Below, piece by piece: positions 25,697 to 36,441 of a stretch of 64,000 bases of DNA. Position numbers and translations under genes: made by a program. The stretch covers positions 62,001 through 126,000 of the forward strand of contig CAMDAC010000002.1 in assembly GCA_945888325.1 (NCBI GenBank). The letters are read 5' to 3'. Numbering within the stretch: the stretch's first letter is position 1; every line of letters starts with the position of its first letter. This DNA is from Candidatus Sulfopaludibacter sp. SbA3 (GTDB lineage: Bacteria; Pseudomonadota; Alphaproteobacteria; Caulobacterales; Hyphomonadaceae). Below the pieces are notes generated by a model. It ran no database searches. It was not told the origin of the DNA and saw nothing but the letters and a program-made list of their open reading frames with translations.

Positions 25697-27238
25697 AGCT
25701 CGCCTTTGCGTCATAGAGGGTTTCGAGCGTGATCGTCTCGAGATGCTTGTCGCGGGCGAAGGCTTCGGTGTTGCGCTTCGCCTTGCCGCGCACGAAGAAC
25801 GGGATTTTCTTCAGTTCGTTCTCGGCTTCCGGCGCCCAGTGCAGGACAGCGATGGCCCCTTCCCCGGTCTGCGCGGAGGCCGCTACGGCCTCGGAGACTT
25901 TTTCGGCCGCGCCATGTCCGCCCAGATGCGAGGCCCCGGCCGAATCGTTGAACTCGAAATCTTCGCGGAACATGCCGAGCAGGTGCTCTTCCAGCCCCAT
26001 GATCAGCGGGTGGACCCAGGTATCGAAGAGCACGTTGGCGCCTTCGAACCCCATTTGCGGCGCGTAGCGCGCCGGGAAGTCCTGCACGTGCACCGGCGCG
26101 GAAATGACCGCACACGGAATGCCGAGCCGCTTGGCGATATGCCGCTCCATCTGCGTGCCGAGAATCAGTTCCGGCTGCAGGCGGGCGATGGCCGCTTCGA
26201 CTTCGAGATAATCCTCGGTGATCAGCGCTTCGAGGCCAAGCTCCGTCGCCGCTTCGCGCACGGGGCGCGCAAACTCGCGGTTGTAGCAGCCAAGGCCAAC
26301 CACGGTGAACGCCAGCTCATCCGCCGCAACGCGGGCCGCGGCCAGTGCATGCGTGCCATCACCGAAGATGAACACGCGCTTGCCGGTCAGGTAGTTGGAA
26401 TCCACCGAGCGCGACCACCAGGGCATGTTGCTTGCGAACGCCGAGAGATCAGGCACTTCGATACCGGCCAAGCCGCAGACTTCGACGATGAAATCATTGG
26501 TCGCGCCCACGCCGATCGGAATCGTTTTCGTGTAGGGCTGGCCGAATTCCTTCTCGAGGAAACGGACGGCCACATCGGCGATTTCCGGATAGAGCGAGAC
26601 GTTGAAATCCGCCGCCGGAAGGCGCGTCAGGTCGTGTGGGGTCGCGCCGAGCGGGGCGACCACGTTCACATCAATGCCGAGCTGGAACAGCAGGCCCGTG
26701 ATCTCGCGTACGTCATCGCGGTGGCGGAAGCCCAGCGCCGTCGGGCCCAGCACGTTGCAGATGGGCCGCGTCAGACGATTCGGCGCGCGCTTCGGCTGCT
26801 CGGTCGCAAGGCCGCGCACGAGGCGGTAGAAGGTTTCCGACGCGCCCCAGTTTTCCTTCTTGGAATAGGACGGCAGCTCCAGCGCGATTACCGGGATCGG
26901 CAGGTCCAGCGCCTTGGTCAGGCCGCCCGGATCATCCTGGATCAGTTCGGCCGTGCAGGACGCGCCAACGATCATCGCCTGCGGCTGGAAGCGCTCGTAG
27001 GCGCCGCGCGCCGCGCTCTTGAAGATCTCGGCGGTATCCGAGCCGAGGTCGCGCGCCTCAAACGTGGTGTAGGTCACCGGCGGGCGCTTGGCGCGCCGCT
27101 CGATCATCGTGAATAGAAGGTCCGCATACGTATCACCCTGCGGCGCATGCAGCACATAGTGGAGGCCTTCCATGGCGGTGGCGATACGCATCGCGCCGAC
27201 ATGCGGGGGGCCTTCATAAGTCCAGACGGTCAGTTGCA

Positions 27239-27239
<1 letters not shown>
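25686..27239 (-). CDS. bchB: Dark-operative protochlorophyllide reductase subunit B
   Basis: 517 aa. NifK-like catalytic subunit pairing with BchN. The N-terminus [20 protein letters not shown] is highly characteristic; [18 protein letters not shown] carries the Asp that ligates the NB cluster in known structures. The C-terminal extension (about 430-517, ending [15 protein letters not shown]) is the BchB-specific domain. Its start codon overlaps the bchN stop and its stop overlaps bchH, indicating tight translational coupling. Confidence 0.97.
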
Positions 27240-29031
<1,792 letters not shown>

Positions 29032-29071
29032 CGCCACGAAACGCGACACTCCCACTTCTCGTTCAGGCCCA

Positions 29072-29111
29072 ACGATAGCGTCCGGGATGGTTATGTCAAT
29101 CTTTGTTGACG
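29072..29111 (-). promoter_or_regulatory. bchF promoter with PpsR-type palindrome
   Basis: Read on the minus strand: CGTCA-N8-TGACA (29111 to 29094); the TTGACA -35 (29099-29094) is the downstream half-site. N16 later comes TATCGT (29077-29072). TGT-N12-ACA-type sites are the binding sequence of PpsR/CrtJ. Another TGACA at 29123-29127 is out of phase. The site faces the bchF operon; ppaA is transcribed away from it. Confidence 0.72.
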
Positions 29112-29127
29112 ACTATCTAGATTGACA

Positions 29128-29454
29128 CTTTTCGCGCGTTCCAGCGAGTTTTTTGTCAAAATACTCGGATTTGGATAGATTTGGCCAAAAACACATGCTA
29201 CCAATACGAGTGAAATGGCGGAAAGCGTTAACAACTAAGGCGTTGTGAAGGCAGGCCGGCCACCTGAAGATACACGGCCCTGTGCGCTCCCGAGCACATC
29301 CGTCACATGGCTTACATCCGGGTGCGGATGATCGGGTCAGCGAGAAGTTCTGCCGGAAACCAAAAAGGTACGGCACAGAGGAAGATCAACAAAGCCGGGC
29401 TTCGGGCACGCAGCTTATGCGTGTGCTCGGGACATGGCCAGGAGGAGGACGCGC
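29128..29454. other. Intergenic region upstream of ppaA
   Basis: Between the divergent bchF and ppaA genes. No open frame with homology is seen. The left end is AT-rich. A strong ribosome site (AGGAGGAGG, about 29440-29448) closes it. The ppaA promoter should lie here, but no convincing -35/-10 pair or second operator was found. Confidence 0.5.
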
Positions 29455-30366
29455 ATGGCACTCAACCAGGAGATGGGCCGCAGGCCCCGAGATGGTTCAG
29501 ACCCCGATTTCGTCGTCCGGCCCATTCCCTTCCTCGTCGGCCTCTGGCGCCAGCTCGGCGCCGATACCGTGCTGAAGCGCCCTGCCTCCGAAGAACCCGA
29601 GCTCTTCGCGGCCCTGCAGTCCGAGATCATTCCGCGCCTGGTGATCGCCAACCGGATGCCGGAAAGCCATCTCACACTCGTGCGCACGGCGCCGGGCGAC
29701 GAGCATGCCACCTTCTCCCCGCCGGAACGCCATGCCTTCATCACGGCGCTGCTGTCGGATGACGGCGCGTTGGCCGGCGACCTGGCCGATGCCTATCTCG
29801 CTCATGGGCGCGCGCCGGAAACCATCCTGATGGAACTGTTCGCCTGGTCTGCCCGCGAGCTGGGCGAACTGTGGAGCGATGACCAGGTCAGCTTCGTCGA
29901 TGTCACCATCGGCCTCTGCCGCCTGCACGAGGCGCTGCACCGGATTTCCGAACAATCCGACGCGCAGGGCAAGCCGGAAGCGGTTGAAGCCCCGAGCATC
30001 CTGATCGCCGTCGCGCCGGGCGAACAGCATGTCTTCGGCGTCCTGATGGCGGGCGAACTTTTCCGCAAGCAGGGCTGGTCGGTGACGACCGAAACGAGCG
30101 GCGACGCCGCCACGATCACCGCGCTGATGGCCTCGCGCCGGTTCGACATGGCCGGCCTCTCCATTTCGCATGACGGCGCAACAGACGGCGTCACGCGACT
30201 CATCAAGGCGATGCGCAAGGCGTCAAAAAATCCGGCCGTCAAACTGGTGGTAGGCGGACAGATTTTCGAACAGTCGCCGCACATCGCGCACGAAATCGGT
30301 GCAGACGGCATTGCCGGGCGCGGCGTGGACGCTCCGGAACTTGCAAGGAAAATGTTGGCAATGTGA
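29455..30366 (+). CDS. ppaA: PpsR antirepressor, B12-binding domain protein (PpaA/AerR type)
   Basis: 303 aa from ATG 29455, chosen for the AGGAGGAGG site 7 nt upstream; ATG 29434 would add 7 residues. The C-terminal half (about 180-300) is a cobalamin-binding Rossmann domain (SILIAVAPGEQHVFGVLMAGEL; DMAGLSISHDGATDGVTRLI; VKLVVGGQIFEQ). AerR/PpaA bind a cobalamin and modulate CrtJ/PpsR in response to light or oxygen. The GEQH segment carries a candidate axial His. Divergent from bchF and immediately upstream of ppsR, as in other PGCs. Confidence 0.9.
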   Translation: MALNQEMGRRPRDGSDPDFVVRPIPFLVGLWRQLGADTVLKRPASEEPELFAALQSEIIPRLVIANRMPESHLTLVRTAPGDEHATFSPPERHAFITALLSDDGALAGDLADAYLAHGRAPETILMELFAWSARELGELWSDDQVSFVDVTIGLCRLHEALHRISEQSDAQGKPEAVEAPSILIAVAPGEQHVFGVLMAGELFRKQGWSVTTETSGDAATITALMASRRFDMAGLSISHDGATDGVTRLIKAMRKASKNPAVKLVVGGQIFEQSPHIAHEIGADGIAGRGVDAPELARKMLAM

Positions 30367-30419
30367 TTGCCGTACTGCTAGGGCCTCAACAGGTAGCTCG
30401 CAGTCTGTTTGGATCGATA

Positions 30420-31844
30420 ATGGATGCTTCGTCACACTCGTCGCCCCCTAGATCCTCGTTCCGGGAAGCGGAGAAACATCTGTCGGGCCTTGATGCGCAG
30501 ACAGTTGCCAGCCTCATCGAACAATCCTCGGATATCGCCGTCATCATCGAGAATGGCCTCGTAAAAGACGTTGCCATTGCCTCGGAAGACCTGCGCCGCA
30601 GCGGCTTTGCCAATGGCTGGATCGGCCGGCCCTGGATCGACACTGTCTCCTCCGACAGCCGCACAAAAATCGAAGCATTGCTGAGCGCCGGCGACAATGC
30701 GGCGCCGGTTCGCCCCCGCCAGGTGAACCACCCGTCGGGCGGTGTGCGCGATGTCCCGGTCTCCTATCGCACCGTGAAAACACCGGCCCGCGGCCCCGTG
30801 ATCGCGCTCGGCCGGGACCTGCGTGAAATCTCGGAACTCCAGCAGCGCCTTGTCAAGGCGCAGCAGGATATCGAGCGCGACTATGCGCGCCTGCGCAAGG
30901 CCGAAGGCCGCTACAAGATGATCTTCGAAGCGGTCGCCGATCCGATCCTGATCGTGACCGCCGAAGAGCTTCTGGTTGAAGCCGCCAACCGCGCTGCGGG
31001 AAAGGCCCTCGGCATCGACGCCGATCGCCTGGCGCGCGCCGACTTCCCCGGCCTCTTCGCGCCGCGCGCCGCGCGCGTGGTGGAGCGAATGGCCGCGAAG
31101 GCGCTCGCGACCGGCAATTCGGCATCCGAAAAGACCGAGCTTGCGAACGGCAAGAAGGTCGACCTGACAGCGTCCGTATTCGGACAAGGCCTTGATGCCC
31201 GTCTCGTGATCAAGATCGGCGGCGAGGGAATCGGCGCGCTCCAGAGCGATGGCGACCGCGCCCAGGTGCTGCGCGCGCTTGAAGAACTTCCGGATGCGTT
31301 CGTCGTCACCGATGAAGATCTGCGCATCCTCGCCGCGAATCGCGCCTTCCTCGAGATGGCGCACCTCAGCGAGGAAGAGCACGCAACAGGTGCGCGCCTG
31401 TCGCAATATCTCGGCCGTTCGACCACGGATCTCAACGTGCTGATCTCGACGCTGAAAACGAATGGCACGGCGCGCAATTTCGCAACCATCCTGCGCGACC
31501 GGTTCAATGCCGAAGAACAGGTCGAAGTTTCGGCCGTCTCCACCAGCATCGCGCGGCCGGGCTTTTACGCCTTCTCGGTCCGGATCGTTACACGCCGCTT
31601 CGCCACCGAGCCGCCGCCGGGCGAGGAATTGCCGCGCTCGGTCGACCACCTCACGAACCTTGTCGGCCGCATGCCGCTGAAGGACATCGTGCGCGATTCC
31701 ACCACGCTGATCGAACGGCTCTGCGTGGAGGCCGCCCTTAAGCTGACCGACGACAACCGCGCCTCTGCCGCCGAGATTCTTGGTCTCAGCCGGCAGGGTC
31801 TTTATTCCAAGCTCAAGCGCTTCGGAATCGATGACAAGGCCTGA
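30420..31844 (+). CDS. ppsR: Photosynthesis gene repressor PpsR/CrtJ
   Basis: 474 aa. Layout: N-terminal PAS-like domain (about 20-140), a coiled-coil linker (ISELQQRLVKAQQDIERDYARLRKAEGRY), two PAS domains (about 180-290 and 295-410) and a C-terminal FIS-type helix-turn-helix (AAEILGLSRQGLYSKLKRFGI). It binds TGT-N12-ACA and represses bch, crt and puc genes under oxygen; operators of this type occur at six places in this window. Only one cysteine is present (Cys435, next to the HTH). ATG 30420 is preferred; the longer open frame overlaps ppaA. Confidence 0.95.
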   Translation: MDASSHSSPPRSSFREAEKHLSGLDAQTVASLIEQSSDIAVIIENGLVKDVAIASEDLRRSGFANGWIGRPWIDTVSSDSRTKIEALLSAGDNAAPVRPRQVNHPSGGVRDVPVSYRTVKTPARGPVIALGRDLREISELQQRLVKAQQDIERDYARLRKAEGRYKMIFEAVADPILIVTAEELLVEAANRAAGKALGIDADRLARADFPGLFAPRAARVVERMAAKALATGNSASEKTELANGKKVDLTASVFGQGLDARLVIKIGGEGIGALQSDGDRAQVLRALEELPDAFVVTDEDLRILAANRAFLEMAHLSEEEHATGARLSQYLGRSTTDLNVLISTLKTNGTARNFATILRDRFNAEEQVEVSAVSTSIARPGFYAFSVRIVTRRFATEPPPGEELPRSVDHLTNLVGRMPLKDIVRDSTTLIERLCVEAALKLTDDNRASAAEILGLSRQGLYSKLKRFGIDDKA

Positions 31845-31907
31845 TCTGCCTGCCTTTTCGCAGGAGTTGATGCGCCCACGGAGCGGCCGAAAAACAGGTC
31901 GCTGAAG

Positions 31908-31951
31908 CGTCAATCTGCGTTGACACTCCATGCTGTCAACATTAGCGTACA
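31908..31951 (+). promoter_or_regulatory. bchG promoter with four-half-site PpsR operator array
   Basis: Half-sites CGTCA (31908), TGACA (31921), TGTCA (31934) and GTACA (31947) each begin exactly 13 bp apart. They equal two TGT-N12-ACA-like palindromes separated by 8 bp. TTGACA (31920-31925) is a consensus -35, followed after 17 bp by TAGCGT (31943-31948). The bchG ATG lies 6 bp after the -10, so the transcript would be leaderless or nearly so. Confidence 0.78.
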
Positions 31952-31954
31952 GAC

Positions 31955-32866
31955 ATGCTTCATACGCCCATCCCGGTTCAGTCCCACCAGCTTCCAAAGC
32001 CGGCTGCGGTGCTGGAACTTTTCAAGCCGGTCACCTGGTTTGCGGCGATGTGGGCCTTCATGTGCGGCGCCGTTTCGAGTGGCCAACCTTTCTTCGGAAA
32101 CATGCATCTCCTGCTCGGCGGCATGCTGCTGGCCGGGCCAATGGTGTGCGCCTCCAGCCAGGCTGTGAACGACTGGTATGACCGGCATGTCGACGCGATC
32201 AACGAGCCGAACCGGCCGATTCCGTCGGGCCGGATTCCCGGCCAGTGGGGTCTGTATCTCGCGATCATCTGGTCGGGCCTTTCGCTGCTCCTTGGACTCG
32301 CGCTGGGTATCTGGGCCTTCGCGGCCACCCTTGTCGGCGTCTTCTTCGCATGGGCGTACAGTGCGCCTCCGCTGCGGCTGAAACTGAATGGCTGGTGGGG
32401 CAATGCGGCGGTCGGGATTTCGTATGAAGGCATCTCCTGGTTTACCGGCGCCGCCGTCATGCTGGGCGCGTTTCCGCATCCGCTGATCATCTTCCTGGCG
32501 CTCGCATATTCGGTGGGTGCGCACGGGATCATGACGCTCAACGATTTCAAGTCGATCGAAGGCGACCGCTTGATGGGCGTGCGCTCCCTGCCCGCGCAGC
32601 TTGGTCCGGACCAGGCGGCGCTGGTCGCCTGTGTGATCATGGCCGTCTCGCAGGTTGCGGTGATCTTAATGCTCGCCTGGATCGGCAAACCCTTCCATGC
32701 GGTCGCGATCATCGGCCTGCTTTGCGCGCAATTGCTGCTGATGATCGACCTGCTCAGCGATCCGCGCGGCAAGGCGATCTGGTATAGTGCAACCGGCGTC
32801 ACATTGTTCGTACTCGGAATGCTTGTCAGCGCCTTCGCCGTCCAGCCCTGGTCGGTCGCCGGATGA
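31955..32866 (+). CDS. bchG: Bacteriochlorophyll synthase (prenyl/geranylgeranyl transferase)
   Basis: 303 aa, nine predicted membrane helices, UbiA superfamily. Esterifies bacteriochlorophyllide a with geranylgeranyl or phytyl diphosphate. Asp-rich motif NDWYDRHVDAINEPNRPIPSG (about 76-96) binds Mg-diphosphate; a second region is LNDFKSIEGDRLMGVRSLP. The first ATG is only about 6 bp past the predicted -10 hexamer. Its stop overlaps bch2 by 4 nt, starting a coupled bchG-bch2-bchP-tspO unit. Confidence 0.96.
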   Translation: MLHTPIPVQSHQLPKPAAVLELFKPVTWFAAMWAFMCGAVSSGQPFFGNMHLLLGGMLLAGPMVCASSQAVNDWYDRHVDAINEPNRPIPSGRIPGQWGLYLAIIWSGLSLLLGLALGIWAFAATLVGVFFAWAYSAPPLRLKLNGWWGNAAVGISYEGISWFTGAAVMLGAFPHPLIIFLALAYSVGAHGIMTLNDFKSIEGDRLMGVRSLPAQLGPDQAALVACVIMAVSQVAVILMLAWIGKPFHAVAIIGLLCAQLLLMIDLLSDPRGKAIWYSATGVTLFVLGMLVSAFAVQPWSVAG

Positions 32867-34230
32867 CCGCGGGCGCCTCCCATTCGTTTGGCTGGCTCGG
32901 CATCATCCGCCTCGGCCTCGTGCAGACGTCGCTCGGCGCCATCGTCATCCTGATGACCTCCACGCTGAACCGCGTGATGGTTGTCGAGCTCGGCCTTGCC
33001 GCCGCGATACCCGGACTGCTCGTCGGCTGGCACTATGCCGTGCAGATGTCGCGTCCCCGTTGGGGCTACGGCGCCGATGCCGGCGGGCGCCGCGCGCCGT
33101 GGATTCTGGGCGGCATGGCGGTGCTCGCGTTCGGCGCGATCAGTGCTGCCTTCGCGGCATCGCTGATCCCCGCGAACTTCTGGGCCGGCTTCGGGCTTTC
33201 TGTCCTCGCCTATGCGCTGATCGGCGCAGGCGTTGGCGCGGCGGGCACAAACCTCCTCGCCTTGCTCGCGATCCGGACCGAACCGTCGCGCAAGGCGGCC
33301 GCAGCGGCGATTGTCTGGATCATGATGATCATGGGCTTCGTGCTGACCGCCGGTATCGGTGGCGGCTTCCTGAAACCTTTCAGCTTTGACCGGTTGATTC
33401 TCGTCACCTCCGTTGTCTCGGCGATTGCGCTGGTCGTCACCTTCCTGGCCTTGCACGGACTCGAACCTGCATCGGCGCATCAGGCCGCGCCCGCGCCCTC
33501 CGCCAATGATGGCCAGGCTTTCCGCGCCGCGCTGCGCGAGACCTGGGACGATCCGCAGGCGCGCCGGTTCACGATCTTCGTGTTTGTCTCGATGCTTGCC
33601 TACAGCGCGCAGGACCTGATTCTCGAACCCTTTGCCGGTCTGGTGCATGGCTATGATGCCGGCAGTTCGACGCAGCTGGCAGGCATGCAGAACATGGGCA
33701 CGCTGGTGGGGATGGCTCTCACTGCTTTTGCCGGCACCGTGATCGGCAAGTCCCGCGCTGGATTCATGCGGGGATGGACCGTAGGCGGATGTATTGCCTC
33801 GGCCGCGGCGCTGCTCGCGCTCGGGCTTGGCACGCAGGCGATGGGCACGGACTGGCCATTGGTGGTGAACGTGATTGCTCTCGGTGTCGCCAACGGTGCC
33901 TTTGCGGTCGCCGCCATCGGCTCGATGATGACACTCGCGAGCGCCGGGCCGAAACAGCGCGAAGGCACGAGGATGGGCGTCTGGGGCGCCGCGCAGGCGG
34001 TGGCCTTTGGCCTTGGCGGCTTCATCGGCGCCGCCGCCGTGGATGTCGCCCGCGCCCTGATGGAGGCGCCTGCCCCGGCTTTTGCTCTCGTCTTTGCGGT
34101 TGAAGGCCTGACCTTTCTGGTCGCCGCCGCCCTTGCCCTTCGCGTCGGCCAGACCGGCGCAGATGCTCTTCGACTGCCGGTATTGCCCAGCAGCGAATTC
34201 CTAACCGTACGATCCGGAGAAGCGACATGA
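32863..34230 (+). CDS. bch2: PucC-family transporter-like protein Bch2
   Basis: 455 aa, about 12 membrane helices. BCD/PucC family member found between bchG and bchP in most proteobacterial PGCs. Family segments: STLNRVMVVELGLAAAIPGLLVGWHY, MSRPRWGYGADAGGRRAPWI and SAQDLILEPFAGLVHG. Probably assists light-harvesting or BChl handling; the exact role is unproven. Overlaps bchG and bchP by 4 nt each. Paralogous to lhaA. Confidence 0.93.
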   Translation: MTAGASHSFGWLGIIRLGLVQTSLGAIVILMTSTLNRVMVVELGLAAAIPGLLVGWHYAVQMSRPRWGYGADAGGRRAPWILGGMAVLAFGAISAAFAASLIPANFWAGFGLSVLAYALIGAGVGAAGTNLLALLAIRTEPSRKAAAAAIVWIMMIMGFVLTAGIGGGFLKPFSFDRLILVTSVVSAIALVVTFLALHGLEPASAHQAAPAPSANDGQAFRAALRETWDDPQARRFTIFVFVSMLAYSAQDLILEPFAGLVHGYDAGSSTQLAGMQNMGTLVGMALTAFAGTVIGKSRAGFMRGWTVGGCIASAAALLALGLGTQAMGTDWPLVVNVIALGVANGAFAVAAIGSMMTLASAGPKQREGTRMGVWGAAQAVAFGLGGFIGAAAVDVARALMEAPAPAFALVFAVEGLTFLVAAALALRVGQTGADALRLPVLPSSEFLTVRSGEAT

Positions 34231-35441
34231 CCCCTCAGTCCACTGATGACATCTATGACTGCGTGATTGTCGGCGGCGGACCGGCCGGTGCCACGGCGGC
34301 GCATGATCTGGCAAGGACCGGACACCGCGTGCTGCTGCTCGACAAGGCCGGACGCATCAAGCCCTGCGGCGGCGCCATTCCGCCGCGCCTGATCCAGGAT
34401 TTCGACATTCCCGAAAGCGTCATCGTGGCACGCGCCCGGGCCGCGCGGATGATTGCGCCTTCGGGCCGGGTGGTGGACATGCCGGTTGAAGGCGGAGCGG
34501 TCGGCATGGTGGACCGCGAACATTTCGACGAATGGCTGCGCGCCCGCGCGGCAAAGGCCGGCTGCGAACGCCGCGCCGGAAGTTTCACCGGCATCGAGCG
34601 CGAAGCGGATGGCCTCGCCAATATTATCTACAAGCCGAAGGATGACAGCGCGGAGACGGTCAAGATCCGCACCCGTACGGTCATCGGCGCGGACGGCGCC
34701 AAGTCCCGCGTGGCGGCCGAGGCGATTCCAGGCGGCGGCGAGACGAAATGCGTGTTCGCCTATCACGAGATCATCAAGTCGCCGGAGCCGACCGAAGGTT
34801 TCGATCCGGCGCGCTGCGACATCTACTATCAGGGCCGCCTGTCGCCGGATTTCTATGCCTGGGTGTTCCCGCATGGCGAGACGACAAGCGTCGGCGTCGG
34901 CAGCGCCAACAAGGGCTTCTCGCTGCGCGATGCGATTCGCACGCTGCGCAAGGATATCGGGCTCGACGACGCTGAGCTCGTCCGCAAGGAAGGCGCGCCG
35001 ATTCCGCTGAAACCGCTTAAGCGCTGGGACAATGGCCGCGATGTAATTCTCGCCGGCGACGCCGCCGGTGTGGTCGCACCGGCCTCCGGAGAGGGCATCT
35101 ACTACGCCATGCTGGGCGGACGTGAGGCGGCGACCGCCATCCGTGAACTGATCGAAACGGGCGATGTGAAAGCGCTGGCCGCGACCCGCAAGCGCTACAT
35201 GAAGGCGCATGGGCAGGTATTCATGATCCTCGGGATCATGCAGCATTTCTGGTACCGCAGCGACAAGCGCCGCGAGGGCTTTGTCGCGATGTGCAATGAC
35301 AAGGACGTGCAGCGCCTGACCTGGGACGCGTATCTCAACAAACGCCTCGGCAAGCCGGATCACATGGCGCATCTCAGGATCTTCCTGAAGGATACCGCGC
35401 ACCTTCTCGGCCTCTCCCCTGCCCGGCCAAAACAGACGTGA
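34227..35441 (+). CDS. bchP: Geranylgeranyl reductase
   Basis: 404 aa flavoprotein that reduces the geranylgeranyl tail of BChl to phytyl. FAD-binding GGGPAGATAAHDLARTGHRV (about 13-32), a PCGGAIPPRLIQDF motif typical of the family, and a second FAD motif GDAAGVVAPASGEGIYYAM. NADPH is the usual reductant. Its stop overlaps the tspO GTG start by 3 nt. Confidence 0.96.
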   Translation: MTPQSTDDIYDCVIVGGGPAGATAAHDLARTGHRVLLLDKAGRIKPCGGAIPPRLIQDFDIPESVIVARARAARMIAPSGRVVDMPVEGGAVGMVDREHFDEWLRARAAKAGCERRAGSFTGIEREADGLANIIYKPKDDSAETVKIRTRTVIGADGAKSRVAAEAIPGGGETKCVFAYHEIIKSPEPTEGFDPARCDIYYQGRLSPDFYAWVFPHGETTSVGVGSANKGFSLRDAIRTLRKDIGLDDAELVRKEGAPIPLKPLKRWDNGRDVILAGDAAGVVAPASGEGIYYAMLGGREAATAIRELIETGDVKALAATRKRYMKAHGQVFMILGIMQHFWYRSDKRREGFVAMCNDKDVQRLTWDAYLNKRLGKPDHMAHLRIFLKDTAHLLGLSPARPKQT

Positions 35442-35914
35442 TTCCGCGGCGTCCGCTGCTGATCGCGGCGGGCGCCGCACTCGCCACCGCGATCGCAGGC
35501 GGCGCGATGACGCGTATCGATGCCTGGTATACCGGACTCGAGAAATCCGCGCTCAATCCGCCGGACTGGGCCTTTGCGCCCGGATGGACGATCATCTTTG
35601 CATTGGCCGCGCTGGCGGCCACGATCGGCTGGCGGGACGCAAAAACGCAGCGGGACCGGTTCCTGCTAGTGATCTTCTTTTTCATCAACGCCGTGCTGAA
35701 CATTGCCTGGAGCGCGGTGTTCTTCACGCTGCGCCGGCCCGACTGGGCGCTGGCGGAGGTCTCGACCCTCTGGATCTCGGTGGCGGTGATTGCGGTGTTC
35801 CTCGAGAGGTTTTCGAGGCCCGCGAGCCTGTTGATGCTGCCCTATCTCGGCTGGGTGTCGTTTGCAGCCTGGCTCAATTACAAGGTCGTCGAGCTCAACG
35901 GCCCGTTCGGCTGA
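35438..35914 (+). CDS. tspO: TspO/MBR family tryptophan-rich sensory protein
   Basis: 158 aa, five transmembrane helices. Tetrapyrrole-binding outer-membrane or membrane protein. Motifs: KSALNPPDWAFAPGWTIIF, FFINAVLNIAWSAVFF and LPYLGWVSFAAWLNY. In Rhodobacter sphaeroides TspO dampens photosynthesis gene expression, possibly by porphyrin export or degradation, which would fit placement at the end of bchG-bch2-bchP. The start codon is GTG, overlapping bchP. Confidence 0.94.
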   Translation: MIPRRPLLIAAGAALATAIAGGAMTRIDAWYTGLEKSALNPPDWAFAPGWTIIFALAALAATIGWRDAKTQRDRFLLVIFFFINAVLNIAWSAVFFTLRRPDWALAEVSTLWISVAVIAVFLERFSRPASLLMLPYLGWVSFAAWLNYKVVELNGPFG

Positions 35915-35935
35915 GCCTGTTGCGGACACTATCAG

Positions 35936-36205
35936 ATGACCCTTGAACCCTGGATGTTTGATCTCGTGCTGGTTGGCGTGGCGGCAGAGTTTGCCCTGCT
36001 GGCCTTCCTGCTGGCGCGCAGCGGGCACAGGCCCTGGGCCTGGCCGCTGATGTGGTTTCTGATTTCCGGCGCGCTGCTGATGGCAGCGGTGCGCAGTGTG
36101 GTGGCCGAGGCGCCGGATATGGTCGTCGCCGGCGTGCTGCTCGTGAGCCTGCTGACGCATGCGGCGTGTTTGTGGAGCGCGTGGCGGCTGGTGCGGGCGC
36201 GGTAG
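35936..36205 (+). CDS. Small three-helix membrane protein downstream of tspO
   Basis: 89 aa, three hydrophobic segments (about 9-27, 34-52, 62-80) with a basic C-terminus (WRLVRAR). It lies 21 bp after tspO and is probably co-transcribed. No family recognised and the ribosome site is weak. Being in the bchG-tspO unit suggests a membrane role linked to pigment or tspO function, which is only inference. Confidence 0.6.
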   Translation: MTLEPWMFDLVLVGVAAEFALLAFLLARSGHRPWAWPLMWFLISGALLMAAVRSVVAEAPDMVVAGVLLVSLLTHAACLWSAWRLVRAR

Positions 36206-36272
36206 GGCTGGGTACCCCTCGGCTTGGGTGTTGAGAGGTTTGAGGATTGGAAATTTCTTCCGTGATCATGCC

Positions 36273-36361
36273 CGGAGTATAACTCCGTGGGCGGAGGTGT
36301 AGCGGAAGAATGGGGGATGTATTTTTCAGTCGCTTGAGGGGACTGGATTTTTTCTTTCCGG
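36273..36361 (-). repeat. Inverted repeat element A, right copy
   Basis: Reverse-complement counterpart of 13090-13178, about two-thirds identical by eye over about 88 bp. CTCCG/CGGAG/CTCCG blocks replace CCCCG/CGGGG/CTCCG, so both alternative pairings are kept by compensatory changes. The TTATACTCCG block (36273-36282 on the minus strand) is identical. It lies between the convergent ends of the 36205 gene and pufM. Confidence 0.72.
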
Positions 36362-36441
36362 ATGCGCGGTTCTTGTAGGCGTAAGTGTTGCGCCTGAGCT
36401 CGCCTGACCTGCTTCAGCCTGCTTCATACCGTAGACAGGCG

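Noticed and set aside
29140-29165. TTGTCAAA as an extra PpsR half-site upstream of ppaA
   Set aside because: No partner half-site at 13 bp or at TGT-N12-ACA spacing.
36375-36440. Possible small hairpins (AGGCG/CGCCT, CGCCTG/CAGGCG) after tspO
   Set aside because: Stems are only 5-6 bp with long loops, expected by chance in GC-rich DNA.
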